NCBI GenBank assembly: GCA_035293965.1
Contig: DATGLW010000118.1
Span: 1 to 23,379 of the forward strand
DNA length: 23,379 nucleotides
DNA from: DATGLW01 sp035293965
Lineage (GTDB): Bacteria > Actinomycetota > Acidimicrobiia > Acidimicrobiales > RAAP-2
Reading direction: 5' to 3'
Positions 13,957-20,742 of this stretch are shown here, piece after piece. How positions within the stretch are numbered: the first letter of the stretch is position 1; the number at the start of each line of letters is the position of its first letter. The position numbers were made by a program, and so were the translations under genes. The notes beneath the pieces were generated by a model, which saw nothing but the letters and a program-made list of their open reading frames with translations, did no database searches and was not told the DNA's origin.

Positions 13957-14784
13957 GTGAACGTGGACCGCCTCATTATGTCGTCGCACACGGTCAACTG
14001 CCCGACGTTCCGCGAGCTGGTGGAAGCCACGGCGGCTGCCGACGTTCGAGCCATCGCCCTCACGTACCAGCAGTACCGGCGCTTTGCGGAAGGCGGGGAG
14101 AGCGACGCCGACATGGTGCGGATCGCGACCGCCAACGGCGTGCAGGTCGTCGACATCGAGGCGCTCTTCGGCGTGCTCGAACCGGACCCGTCCGGACGCA
14201 CCGCGGCGCACGCCGAGCGCCTCTTCGGGCTGGCCGAGCTGTTCGGCGCGGCGAGCATCGGCACGCACTCCGACTTCGACGGCGACATCGAGGTCGCGGC
14301 CGAGCGACTGAGCCGCCTCTGCAGATCGGCTGGCGCTCGTGGCTTGTGGATCGGAGTCGAGCCCGTTCCGGTCATGGGCCTGGGCGATCTGGCGACCGCC
14401 TGGGAAGTGATCAGGTGGTCCGGTTGCTCCAACGTCGGGCTCGTCCTCGACACCTGGCACTTCTCGCGGGGGGCGGGCACGCTCGACATGGTGCGCTCCC
14501 TGCCCGGTGCCGCCTTCAGGACCGTGCAGATCAGCGACGGGCATCTGGTCCCACCTGCGGGGATCGACTACCTGGAGGACACGCTGTCGAACCGGCTCCC
14601 CCCGGGCGAAGGGGAGTTCGACCTTGCCGGGATCGTCGCATCCCTCTCCCACATCGGTGCCGACGTGGGATGGGACATGGAGATCTGCTCCTCGAAGCTC
14701 GACGAGCTCCCCGGGTCCGAGGCGGCTCGGCGCGCCGCGCGGGCGACCCGAGCCGTCCTCGCGGCTGCCGGCAGGGCCTCGTAG
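13957..14784 (+). CDS. TIM-barrel protein, sugar phosphate isomerase/epimerase-like
   Basis: This 275-aa protein has the pattern of the xylose-isomerase-like TIM barrel (AP endonuclease 2 superfamily). Strand ends that carry metal ligands in the family are visible: 'VVDIEALFG', 'GLWIGVEPVP' (glutamate), 'NVGLVLDTWHF' (Asp-x-x-His), 'VQISDGHL' (Asp-x-His) and 'WDMEICS' (glutamate). The start is GTG, with AGGAGG seven bases upstream; the longer open frame to 13564 overlaps the nitroreductase gene. Members act on sugars, inositols or hydroxypyruvate, and the substrate here is not evident. It is divergent from the F420-type gene and convergent with acyl-CoA dehydrogenase across a repeat array. 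Confidence 0.82.
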   Translation: MNVDRLIMSSHTVNCPTFRELVEATAAADVRAIALTYQQYRRFAEGGESDADMVRIATANGVQVVDIEALFGVLEPDPSGRTAAHAERLFGLAELFGAASIGTHSDFDGDIEVAAERLSRLCRSAGARGLWIGVEPVPVMGLGDLATAWEVIRWSGCSNVGLVLDTWHFSRGAGTLDMVRSLPGAAFRTVQISDGHLVPPAGIDYLEDTLSNRLPPGEGEFDLAGIVASLSHIGADVGWDMEICSSKLDELPGSEAARRAARATRAVLAAAGRAS

Positions 14785-14805
14785 ATCGAGGCGAGACACT
14801 CGGAT

Positions 14806-14862
14806 GGGACGACGATCCCGTGTCGGGGCGGCGATCCCGGGTCGGGACGACGTTCCCGTGTC
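14806..14862. repeat. Three-copy 19-bp tandem array with iterated dyads
   Basis: Units GGGACGACGATCCCGTGTC, GGGGCGGCGATCCCGGGTC and GGGACGACGTTCCCGTGTC follow each other exactly. Neighbouring units create small dyads such as TCCCG-GGT-CGGGA. The array begins 21 bp after the TIM-barrel stop and ends 52 bp before the convergent acyl-CoA dehydrogenase stop, so it may work as a bidirectional terminator. Confidence 0.85.
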
Positions 14863-14914
14863 GGCAACCTGGCCCGGTTCCCGTGCCTGAGCCGAGCTCG
14901 CCGTGCGGACGGGG

Positions 14915-16102
14915 TCAGTTGTGCGGGACCTGGCTCCACGGAAGCGTCCGTGCAGGGTCCGGCTCTCGCGGCAAGCCGAGCACCCGCTCGGCGATGATGT
15001 TGCGCTGGATGTTCGAGGTGCCGCCGGCGATGGTCCCCGACGGGCTGGTCACGAACGCCCGCTGGAGCGAGACGGACCTGCCGTCGCCACCGGAGGGATC
15101 GTACCCCTCGATCCTTGCCCCCTCGGGACCGAGGAGGTCGACCGCCAGCTCGGCAATCCGTTGGCCGAGCTCGGACCCGGCGAGCTTGCCGATCGACCCT
15201 TCGGCGCCGGCGCGCCCGGCTGCGCGGGCCTCGGTGGCCCGGAGCGTGGTGAGCCGCTGGACCTCTGCTTCCACCCACAGCCGCAGCAGGCGGTCGCGCT
15301 GGGCTGCGGCGGCGGGAGAGGTCCTGTCCGCGCGGTCCGACCACGCCCTCGTGGCTCCGGCGATGGCACCCGCACCGCGGGCGGGGACGGTGCCGAAGTT
15401 GTAGCGCTCGTTCATGAGCGTGGTCGTCGAGACCGCCCAGCCCTGGCCGACCTCGCCGAGCCGCTCGGCATCCGGCACGCGCGCATCGGTGAGGAACACC
15501 TCGTTGAAACGGGCGCTCCCGTCCATTTGCCGGAGCGGCCGGACCAGCACCCCGGGCTGGTCCATGTCGAGCACGAAGTACGTGAGCCCGGCGTGCTTGG
15601 GCACGTCGGGATCGGTGCGGGCCAGGAGCAGGCCGTACCGGGCGAGGTGGCCCCGGGTGGTCCAGACCTTCTGGCCGTTGACGACCCATTCGTCGCCATC
15701 TCGCACGGCACGCGTCGACAACCCCGCCAGGTCCGAACCCGCTCCCGGCTCGCTGAAGAGCTGGCACCAGATGTCCTCGCAGGTGAAGATGCGGCGCAGG
15801 TAACGTCGCTGCTGCATGTCGGTGCCGTAGGCGAGGATCGTGGCAGCGCCCTGCCCGTAGCCCGTGGTGTTGAGCAGGCGCCCGCTCGGTGCTCCGGCGT
15901 CGGCGAGGCGACGATCGACGAGTTGTTGGAGGGCTACGGGTGCACCCAGGCCACCTCTTCCTTCGGGGAAGTGGACCCACGCCAGGCCTGCGTCGAACTG
16001 GGCACCGAGAAAAGCCGTCATGTCAGTCGACGCCGGCGGGTGCTCGACGAGCAGCCGCTCGACTCGCCTGGTTAGCTCGGCTGCCGCCTGCGCTGCGTCC
16101 AT
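14915..16102 (-). CDS. Acyl-CoA dehydrogenase
   Basis: This is an FAD enzyme that introduces a double bond into an acyl-CoA, in fatty acid, steroid or related ring degradation. Domains are in order: N-terminal helices (1-105), the middle beta domain with 'WCQLFSEPGAGSDLA' (112-125) and 'GQKVWTT' (143-149), and the C-terminal helical domain ending 'GGTSNIQRNIIAERVLGLPRE' in composition. At 395 aa it is full length. The usual MCAD catalytic glutamate in 'YEGT' is replaced (AGGT, G360/G361); E232 in 'LMNERYNFG' aligns with the base used by isovaleryl- and long-chain types. The ATG at 16102 has no ribosome site but a TAGGGT eight bases upstream, so it may be leaderless. Confidence 0.92.
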   Translation of the reverse strand: MDAAQAAAELTRRVERLLVEHPPASTDMTAFLGAQFDAGLAWVHFPEGRGGLGAPVALQQLVDRRLADAGAPSGRLLNTTGYGQGAATILAYGTDMQQRRYLRRIFTCEDIWCQLFSEPGAGSDLAGLSTRAVRDGDEWVVNGQKVWTTRGHLARYGLLLARTDPDVPKHAGLTYFVLDMDQPGVLVRPLRQMDGSARFNEVFLTDARVPDAERLGEVGQGWAVSTTTLMNERYNFGTVPARGAGAIAGATRAWSDRADRTSPAAAAQRDRLLRLWVEAEVQRLTTLRATEARAAGRAGAEGSIGKLAGSELGQRIAELAVDLLGPEGARIEGYDPSGGDGRSVSLQRAFVTSPSGTIAGGTSNIQRNIIAERVLGLPREPDPARTLPWSQVPHN

Positions 16103-16325
16103 CGGAGGTGACCCTACCCGACGGTGGTGGAGCCTGTACGAGTTCCGAGATGACGAACGGGGCCCCCTTGTCCGCCGCCGGCCTTGGTCGTGGTGTTGCT
16201 GAACAGGAGGATCGTCGGTCCAGCTCGGCTACGGTCAGGCTGGGGGTGCGGTTCACGCTTCGTCGGGACCACCGGTGTTCTCGTCACCGGCGGCTCGTTT
16301 GTAGCGCCCGGTCAGGCCGCGCTCG

Positions 16326-16658
16326 TCAGGTTCCGGTGAGGTGACGCCGAAGGGCCTCGAGCCGGTCGTCCCACTCATGAGCGAGCGCGCCAAGGAATTG
16401 CTGGGCGAGCTGCACCGGCTCTGGGCGCAGCCGGTAGCGGACGCGGCGGCGCTCGCCGGGTTCGGGGGTCACCAGGCCGGCACCGGTCATGAGGGCGAGA
16501 TGCTTCGAGATCGCCTGGCGGGTGATGGGCAGGCGGGAGGCGAGTTCGGTGACGGTGGACGGCCCGTCGGTTGCCAGGGCTGCGAGTATCGCCCGGCGGG
16601 TCGGGTCGGCGAGGGCGACGAAAACCTGCTCGGCGGCCGCCTCCAAGTCAGCTGCCAT
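16326..16658 (-). CDS. ArsR-family transcriptional repressor
   Basis: This is a 110-aa winged-helix repressor. The core 'VFVALADPTRRAILAAL' and the recognition helix 'LPITRQAISKHLALMTGAGLV' are diagnostic, followed by a wing 'GERRRVRYRL'. There is no cysteine cluster for metal binding, so this is the metal-independent type usually paired with SRPBCC genes. The ATG at 16658 overlaps the end of the upstream SRPBCC gene by 11 bp, which indicates translational coupling in one operon of SRPBCC-SRPBCC-ArsR. The C-terminal 'PVQLAQQFLGALAHEWDDRLEALRRHL' is the usual dimer helix. It probably binds the paired inverted repeats at the operon promoter. Confidence 0.9.
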   Translation of the reverse strand: MAADLEAAAEQVFVALADPTRRAILAALATDGPSTVTELASRLPITRQAISKHLALMTGAGLVTPEPGERRRVRYRLRPEPVQLAQQFLGALAHEWDDRLEALRRHLTGT

Positions 16659-17079
16659 CGAGGTATTCGACCAGCTGAGCCAGCTCCCTCGACCAGCCCT
16701 CGCTGTGCGAGTCGTAGGTCTCCCTGCGGGAATCGACAGGCAGCTGGGCGAAGCCGGTCTCGGTGACGCGCAGCAAGGTGCCCTCCCCGTCGGGCTCGAG
16801 GACGAACTCGACATAGGTCCGCCGCGGGTCGTGGCGAGGCATGTCGGGAAGCCGCCACGTGTAGGCGAACACCCTCGGCTCTTCGACCCGTTCGACGCGC
16901 ATCTCGACGGTCACGCCGCTGTCGAAGGTCATCGACGCCTCGCCGCCTGGGCGAAGGTCGATGGTTGCCTTCTCGCCGAACCAGGCGCTCAGTCCCTCAG
17001 CCGTCGTGATCGCCGGCCATACCTCCTGTGGCGGGCGGGCCAGCCAGATGGAGCGTTCGATGCGATCGGGGAACGCCAT
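16648..17079 (-). CDS. SRPBCC (AHSA1/START-like) domain protein
   Basis: This 143-aa protein has a helix-grip fold that binds hydrophobic ligands. Seen are 'IERSIWLARPPQEVWPAITTAEGLSAWFG' in composition at the N-terminus, 'GGEASMTFDSGVTVEMRVERVEEPRVFAYTWRL' in the sheet, and a long C-terminal helix 'YDSHSEGWSRELAQLVEYL'. These match the activator-of-Hsp90-ATPase-like branch. The ATG is preceded by GGAGGAGG. It is the second gene of the ArsR operon, starting 54 bp after the first SRPBCC gene and overlapping arsR. The ligand is unknown. Confidence 0.88.
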   Translation of the reverse strand: MAFPDRIERSIWLARPPQEVWPAITTAEGLSAWFGEKATIDLRPGGEASMTFDSGVTVEMRVERVEEPRVFAYTWRLPDMPRHDPRRTYVEFVLEPDGEGTLLRVTETGFAQLPVDSRRETYDSHSEGWSRELAQLVEYLDGS

Positions 17080-17133
17080 GCGCCTCCTCCTCGACGTGAT
17101 CGTTGGTCGGAGCGAGACCAGGTTGTCGCGACC

Positions 17134-17616
17134 CTACTTCCGGCACATCGTCCCCTCAGCCACGCGGCGGGCGAGGTCCCGCGGACTGCGATTGGGGGCA
17201 CCGGGCCCGCCTTCGGCCAACTCGCGCAGGCTGGTGCGGACGAAGTGATCCCAGCTGCGGCTGCACACGTCCTTGCACTCGAGCTCGTCGTTGAGGCCGA
17301 CGTGCTCGAAGGTCAGTTCGCAGGTGACCTGGTCGATCGGTTTGATCGTGAAGGTAGGTTGCGTCCCCACCCAGTCCTCCATGAAGGAGCACTCGACCAC
17401 TGTCCAGCGGACGGTGGTCGGAGGCGCCGCCTCATCGACGTGGATGAGCAGCGGCGGATGTTCCGCCACCATCGGAAAGCGCAGCTCACCACCGGTCGAG
17501 CCCGATCCCGTTGCCGGGCTCCACCACGCGGTGAGCTTCTCAGGGGAGGTGATCGCCTCGAACACGGTCTCTGCTGGGGCGTTGACGCAGACGGTCGTGC
17601 GGTAGTCGGTGGTCAC
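17134..17616 (-). CDS. SRPBCC (AHSA1/START-like) domain protein, first gene of ArsR operon
   Basis: The 160-aa product begins with 'TTDYRTTVCVNAPAETVFEA' and 'ITSPEKLTAWWSP', the typical first strand and helices of the SRPBCC fold, followed by strands and a C-terminal helix 'SWDHFVRTSLRELAEGG'. Four cysteines lie in the middle and C-terminal parts. The GTG at 17616 is chosen because AGAGGAG lies seven bases upstream; the in-frame ATG at 17637 has no ribosome site and lies only 20 bases from the predicted transcription start. The two SRPBCC proteins of the operon are clearly different in sequence, so this is not a recent duplication. The ligand is unknown. Confidence 0.85.
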   Translation of the reverse strand: MTTDYRTTVCVNAPAETVFEAITSPEKLTAWWSPATGSGSTGGELRFPMVAEHPPLLIHVDEAAPPTTVRWTVVECSFMEDWVGTQPTFTIKPIDQVTCELTFEHVGLNDELECKDVCSRSWDHFVRTSLRELAEGGPGAPNRSPRDLARRVAEGTMCRK

Positions 17617-17643
17617 GGTCGGACTCCTCTCGTTCATTGCTCT

Positions 17644-17667
17644 TGATGCAACCCGATGGTTGCATCA
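17644..17667. promoter_or_regulatory. Operator 1: perfect 10-bp inverted repeat
   Basis: TGATGCAACC (17644-17653) and GGTTGCATCA (17658-17667) are perfect arms with a CGAT spacer. The repeat covers the -10 box and the expected transcription start of the SRPBCC-ArsR operon. It shares the GCAAC/GTTGC half-site with the second repeat. Confidence 0.75.
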
Positions 17668-17692
17668 TATGGCAACTGAACAGTTGCGTCAA
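17664..17692 (-). promoter_or_regulatory. Promoter of the SRPBCC-SRPBCC-ArsR operon
   Basis: On the minus strand, TTGACG (17692-17687) and TATGAT (17669-17664) are separated by exactly 17 bp, a near-consensus sigma-70-type promoter. Transcription should start near 17657. Confidence 0.75.
17672..17687. promoter_or_regulatory. Operator 2: perfect 7-bp inverted repeat in the promoter spacer
   Basis: GCAACTG-AA-CAGTTGC fills almost exactly the 17-bp spacer between the -35 and -10 boxes. Binding by ArsR here would block RNA polymerase. The GCAAC half-site is common to both repeats. Confidence 0.72.
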
Positions 17693-17868
17693 CCCTTGGG
17701 CCGGGGCGTCGAACATCGCGAGCAGTAGGCGGCTGCCTTTGGCAGGCACCCAACGGGCCGGGGGATGAAGGGGGCTCCGCCGGACGGACGACGTGACGCC
17801 GGGCATCCCGCCGCAGGGGGCCCCGAGGCGCAGAGACGACCCGACTCTCAGGTGACGGTGCCCGTGGC

Positions 17869-18798
17869 TCAGCTGGTGGGGGCGCTACAGGCGACCAGAG
17901 CCGTTCCCTGCCCCCAACACGTGTCGAACCCGTCGGCATCGCTGTCGGGCGAAGAGGGGTTGGAGGTCTCGCCGTTGGGGTTCACCGCCACGACGGCGTC
18001 GGAGGCGACGAGCCCGGGGCTCGAGCCGGCGGCCGTGCCTGGGTCGAAGGTCGCGGTCCCGTAGTCGGCCAGGGGCAGCTGGACGCAGTACCTGCCGATG
18101 CAGCCGACCGGCGCCTCTTCGATCCACTCTGCCGACAGCAGCGACGAGTTGTAGGCGACGGTCGTCGACCACGTGGATGCCCATCCCGACGGCTGGGTGA
18201 CGGTCATCGACAGGGTCCAGGTCTGACCGGACCCACCACCGCCCCCTCCGTGACCGCCGTGTCCCGGCTTGGCGTTGCCGTGGACGGCGACCGAGGGCCC
18301 GTCGGCCAAGCTCGCCGTGACTGTGTCGCCCGACTGCACCGTCAGGGGGATCGTGACCGGCCCACTGGGGAGCAGCTCGTACCAGGCCGAGTAGGTCGCA
18401 CCCGAGGAAGAAGCGTCCTGCTCCGTGCCGAGTTGGATGAGCGTCGAGTCGACGGCGGAGCACGCGGCGTTCTCGCAGAACCCGCCGACGCCGACCCACG
18501 ACGACGAGTAGCCCGAGCTGTAACCGGGCGGCGGCGTGACGCTCGGCACCACCCAGGTGCCGCTGGCGGACGTGTACGTGAGGCCGGTCTCGAAGTGGGC
18601 CACGGCGTAGCCCGACCAGTTGGTCGTCTCAACCTGGTCGACCGGGCCGCGCAGCGCAGCGCCGTTGGGCCCGCGGACCGGTTGCACAGGATGCCCGAGC
18701 CGGGCGGGGGACGCTATCAGGGCCCCGCCGCCGACGAGGGCTGATCCCGTTGCGAGGAGCCCCCCCGCCGCCACCGCCGCCATCCGCCGCATCCTCAT
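17869..18798 (-). CDS. Secreted glutamic peptidase, G1 (eqolisin) family
   Basis: Eqolisins are acid endopeptidases that use a Gln/Glu pair and act outside the cell. A signal peptide is clear: basic 'MRMRRM' followed by a hydrophobic alanine/glycine stretch to about residue 30. The G1 pattern follows: 'NWSGYA' (60-65), 'GTWVVPSV', 'SSWVGVGG' (99-106), 'LIQLGTEQ' with candidate catalytic Q122, 'YSAWYELLP' (136-144) and 'AEWIEEAP' with candidate catalytic E224. These match scytalidoglutamic peptidase Q53 and E136 from memory. A glycine/histidine-rich loop (179-191) is inserted and the acidic tail has 'DSDADGFDTC'. The ATG at 18798 has GGGAGG just upstream. No long propeptide like that of fungal members is seen. 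Confidence 0.85.
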   Translation of the reverse strand: MRMRRMAAVAAGGLLATGSALVGGGALIASPARLGHPVQPVRGPNGAALRGPVDQVETTNWSGYAVAHFETGLTYTSASGTWVVPSVTPPPGYSSGYSSSWVGVGGFCENAACSAVDSTLIQLGTEQDASSSGATYSAWYELLPSGPVTIPLTVQSGDTVTASLADGPSVAVHGNAKPGHGGHGGGGGGSGQTWTLSMTVTQPSGWASTWSTTVAYNSSLLSAEWIEEAPVGCIGRYCVQLPLADYGTATFDPGTAAGSSPGLVASDAVVAVNPNGETSNPSSPDSDADGFDTCWGQGTALVACSAPTS

Positions 18799-18840
18799 GG
18801 CGCCTCCCGAACTTGCTCGACCGCACGTGCCGGCGCGCCG

Positions 18841-18876
18841 GCCCTCGGCACCCGAGCCGGCGCCGGTGCCGAGGGC
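18841..18876. promoter_or_regulatory. 12-bp perfect inverted repeat in the G1 peptidase leader region
   Basis: GCCCTCGGCACC (18841-18852) and GGTGCCGAGGGC (18865-18876) are perfect arms around 12 nt. A second 14-bp palindrome, GCCGGCGCGCCGGC, directly adjoins (18829-18842). A minus-strand TATGCT (18885-18880) would start transcription near 18873, so the peptidase mRNA would begin with this hairpin. No good -35 was found. Confidence 0.5.
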
Positions 18877-19022
18877 ACCAGCATAGGCCCGCCCCGTCCC
18901 TCGGGCGTCCCGGCTCGCTCGACCTCTCGCAGTGGCCGGCGCGCGCCGCCCGTCTCCAGGTAGGCTCGGCCGCGGGTTCGCACCGGGCGCCGTCAAGCGG
19001 CCCGGGCGAAAGGGGGAACACG

Positions 19023-20123
19023 ATGGCCAAGCGCGACTACAGGCTGATCTCCGCAGACTCGCATCTGAGCCTGCCGCCAGGCTTCTTCCAGCGTTACCTG
19101 CCACAGCGCTACCGCGACCACGACTGGGTGCGCATGGTCGAGGCAGGCACCAAGCAGTCCCTGAAGATGGCCGGCATGGGCCTGGGCCACATGGCGGGCA
19201 AGCGGTACGAGGACTTCAAGGAGAAGGACATCACCGAGGACGACATCCGTGTCGGTGAGTTCGACCCCACCGCTCGATTGAAGGACATGGACCTCGACGG
19301 GGTGGACGCCGAAGTGCTCATCTCGGGCGGGGCCGTCCCCACCGGCGAAGGGGTCGACGTCGACTTCCAGCGGGCCGTGGTCCAGTCCTACAACAACTTC
19401 CTCTCCGAGTTCTGCCAGGCCGACCTCGACCGGCTGATCGGCCCCGCAACGGTGCCGTTCCAGAACCCCGAGCTGGCGCTCGAGGAGATGCGGCGGGCCG
19501 CCAGGCTCCCTGGGATCCGCGCCTTCCTGTTCGACGCCTTCCCGGCCGTCAACTACTGGGACGAGATGTACGAGCCCTTCTGGAAGGTCGCCGACGGCCT
19601 CGGCTACCCGATCCACTTCCACATCGGGGCGCCACGGTCCAACGCGTTCACCATGGGGTCGCTCGCCGCCAACCAGCAGGGAACGGCGATGAGCTTCATC
19701 TCGCTGTCGCCCCTCGGGCTCGCCGAGACACTGTCCATCCTTCTCTTCGCCGGGGTGATGCAGCGCTACCCGAACATCACCTTCATCTTCACCGAGGCCG
19801 GGGCCTCGTGGCTCATCTACTTCCGTGATCGAGCAGACGACGTCTTCAGGAAGCACCGCTACTGGACCAAGTCGGAGCTGAAGGAGAAGCCGAGCTTCTA
19901 CATCGACCGTCAGGTCGTCAACACGTTCATCCACGAAGACGCTGCCATCCGGCTCCGCCACGAGGTCGGCATGGGCAACATGATGTGGTCGACCGACTAC
20001 CCGCATTCGGACTCGACGTGGCCACATTCGTGGAAGTACATCGACGAGGCCTTCGCCGGCGTGCCCGCCGACGAACGGGCCCAGCTGCTGGCAGGCAACG
20101 CGATTGCCTGCTACCGGCTCTGA
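19023..20123 (+). CDS. Amidohydrolase 2 (ACMSD-like) family protein
   Basis: This is a metal-dependent hydrolase or decarboxylase with a TIM-barrel fold, 366 aa. Metal-site patterns of the family are visible: D12-S-H14 near the N-terminus (ISADSHL), 'YPIHFHIG' with H198 and H200, 'IFTEAGASW' with E258, and 'WSTDYPHSDSTWP' with D325. This set is typical of the actinobacterial amidohydrolases that act in degradation of cyclic or aromatic compounds. The ATG at 19023 has GAAAGGGGG upstream. A SnoaL-like gene and an SDR follow on the same strand, separated by tandem repeat arrays. The substrate is unknown. Confidence 0.9.
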   Translation: MAKRDYRLISADSHLSLPPGFFQRYLPQRYRDHDWVRMVEAGTKQSLKMAGMGLGHMAGKRYEDFKEKDITEDDIRVGEFDPTARLKDMDLDGVDAEVLISGGAVPTGEGVDVDFQRAVVQSYNNFLSEFCQADLDRLIGPATVPFQNPELALEEMRRAARLPGIRAFLFDAFPAVNYWDEMYEPFWKVADGLGYPIHFHIGAPRSNAFTMGSLAANQQGTAMSFISLSPLGLAETLSILLFAGVMQRYPNITFIFTEAGASWLIYFRDRADDVFRKHRYWTKSELKEKPSFYIDRQVVNTFIHEDAAIRLRHEVGMGNMMWSTDYPHSDSTWPHSWKYIDEAFAGVPADERAQLLAGNAIACYRL

Positions 20124-20145
20124 GCTCTCCGCCGTCACTCGCCTC

Positions 20146-20210
20146 GCCGTGCCCATGATCCGTGCCCGTGCTCATGACCCGTGCCCGTGCCCATGATCCG
20201 TGCCCGTGCT
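20146..20210. repeat. 19-bp tandem array, 3.4 copies
   Basis: Units GCCGTGCCCATGATCCGTG, CCCGTGCTCATGACCCGTG and CCCGTGCCCATGATCCGTG are followed by a partial fourth copy (CCCGTGCT). The units alternate between GCCCATGAT and GCTCATGAC forms. The array fills most of the gap between the amidohydrolase stop and the SnoaL-like gene. Confidence 0.85.
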
Positions 20211-20257
20211 CGCACAGTTTCCGCCCAATCGGGACCCACCGCAGGAAGGAGACAGCC

Positions 20258-20629
20258 ATGCCATCACTGATAGAGGACCGCGACGAGATCCTCCAGCTCC
20301 TCTACCGCTACAACCACGCCATTGACGGCGGCGAGCCCGAGCGTTGGGCGGACACCTTCGTCGAGGACGGCGCGCTGGAGGCCGGCGGACAGGTGATGGC
20401 AGGGCGCGACGAGCTCGTCGCGTTCGCCTCCACTGTCCATGGCCTGCGCCACGTGGTGACCAACCCCGTCGTCGAGGTGACCGGCGACACCGCGTCGGTG
20501 CGAGCCTACGTCCTCGTCTACCGGGGGACCTCGATGGTCGTCATCGGCACCTATCGCGACGAGCTCGTGCGCACGCCGGCCGGGTGGCGCTTCGCCAAGC
20601 GCGTCTTCACGCCCGACACCCCGACCTGA
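20258..20629 (+). CDS. SnoaL-like / NTF2-fold protein
   Basis: This is a small cone-shaped alpha+beta protein of 123 aa in the SnoaL-like group, whose members are ketosteroid isomerase-type or polyketide cyclase-type enzymes, or binding proteins. Visible are 'EILQLLYRYNHAIDGGEPERWADTFVEDGALE' in composition (first helices and the pocket Asp), 'HVVTNPVVEVTGDTASVRAYVLVY' (strands) and 'GTYRDELVRTPAGWRFAKRVFTPD' (last strands). The ATG at 20258 follows AGGAAGGAG; the longer frame runs through the tandem repeat and is not used. It sits between the amidohydrolase and an SDR on one strand, a common layout in catabolic clusters. Confidence 0.88.
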   Translation: MPSLIEDRDEILQLLYRYNHAIDGGEPERWADTFVEDGALEAGGQVMAGRDELVAFASTVHGLRHVVTNPVVEVTGDTASVRAYVLVYRGTSMVVIGTYRDELVRTPAGWRFAKRVFTPDTPT

Positions 20630-20648
20630 GCCACCTCGCGGCGCCCGG

Positions 20649-20718
20649 CCTGAGAAGCCCGTCCTGAGAAGCCCGTCCTGAGAAGCCCGGCGTGAGAAGC
20701 CCGGCGTGAGAAGGACGG
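20649..20718. repeat. 14-bp tandem array, five copies
   Basis: Five exact 14-bp steps run from CCTGAGAAGCCCGT (two identical copies), CCTGAGAAGCCCGG and CGTGAGAAGCCCGG to CGTGAGAAGGACGG. The change is gradual along the array. It starts 20 bp after the SnoaL-like stop and ends 24 bp before the SDR start codon. The core TGAGAAG is invariant. Confidence 0.88.
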
Positions 20719-20742
20719 CCCGGCCGTCGAGAGGAGAGAAAG

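Noticed and set aside
16103..16325. Possible gene or control element in the gap between acyl-CoA dehydrogenase and ArsR genes
   Set aside because: No frame with a ribosome site or family pattern; only short self-complementary words such as GGGGCCCC.
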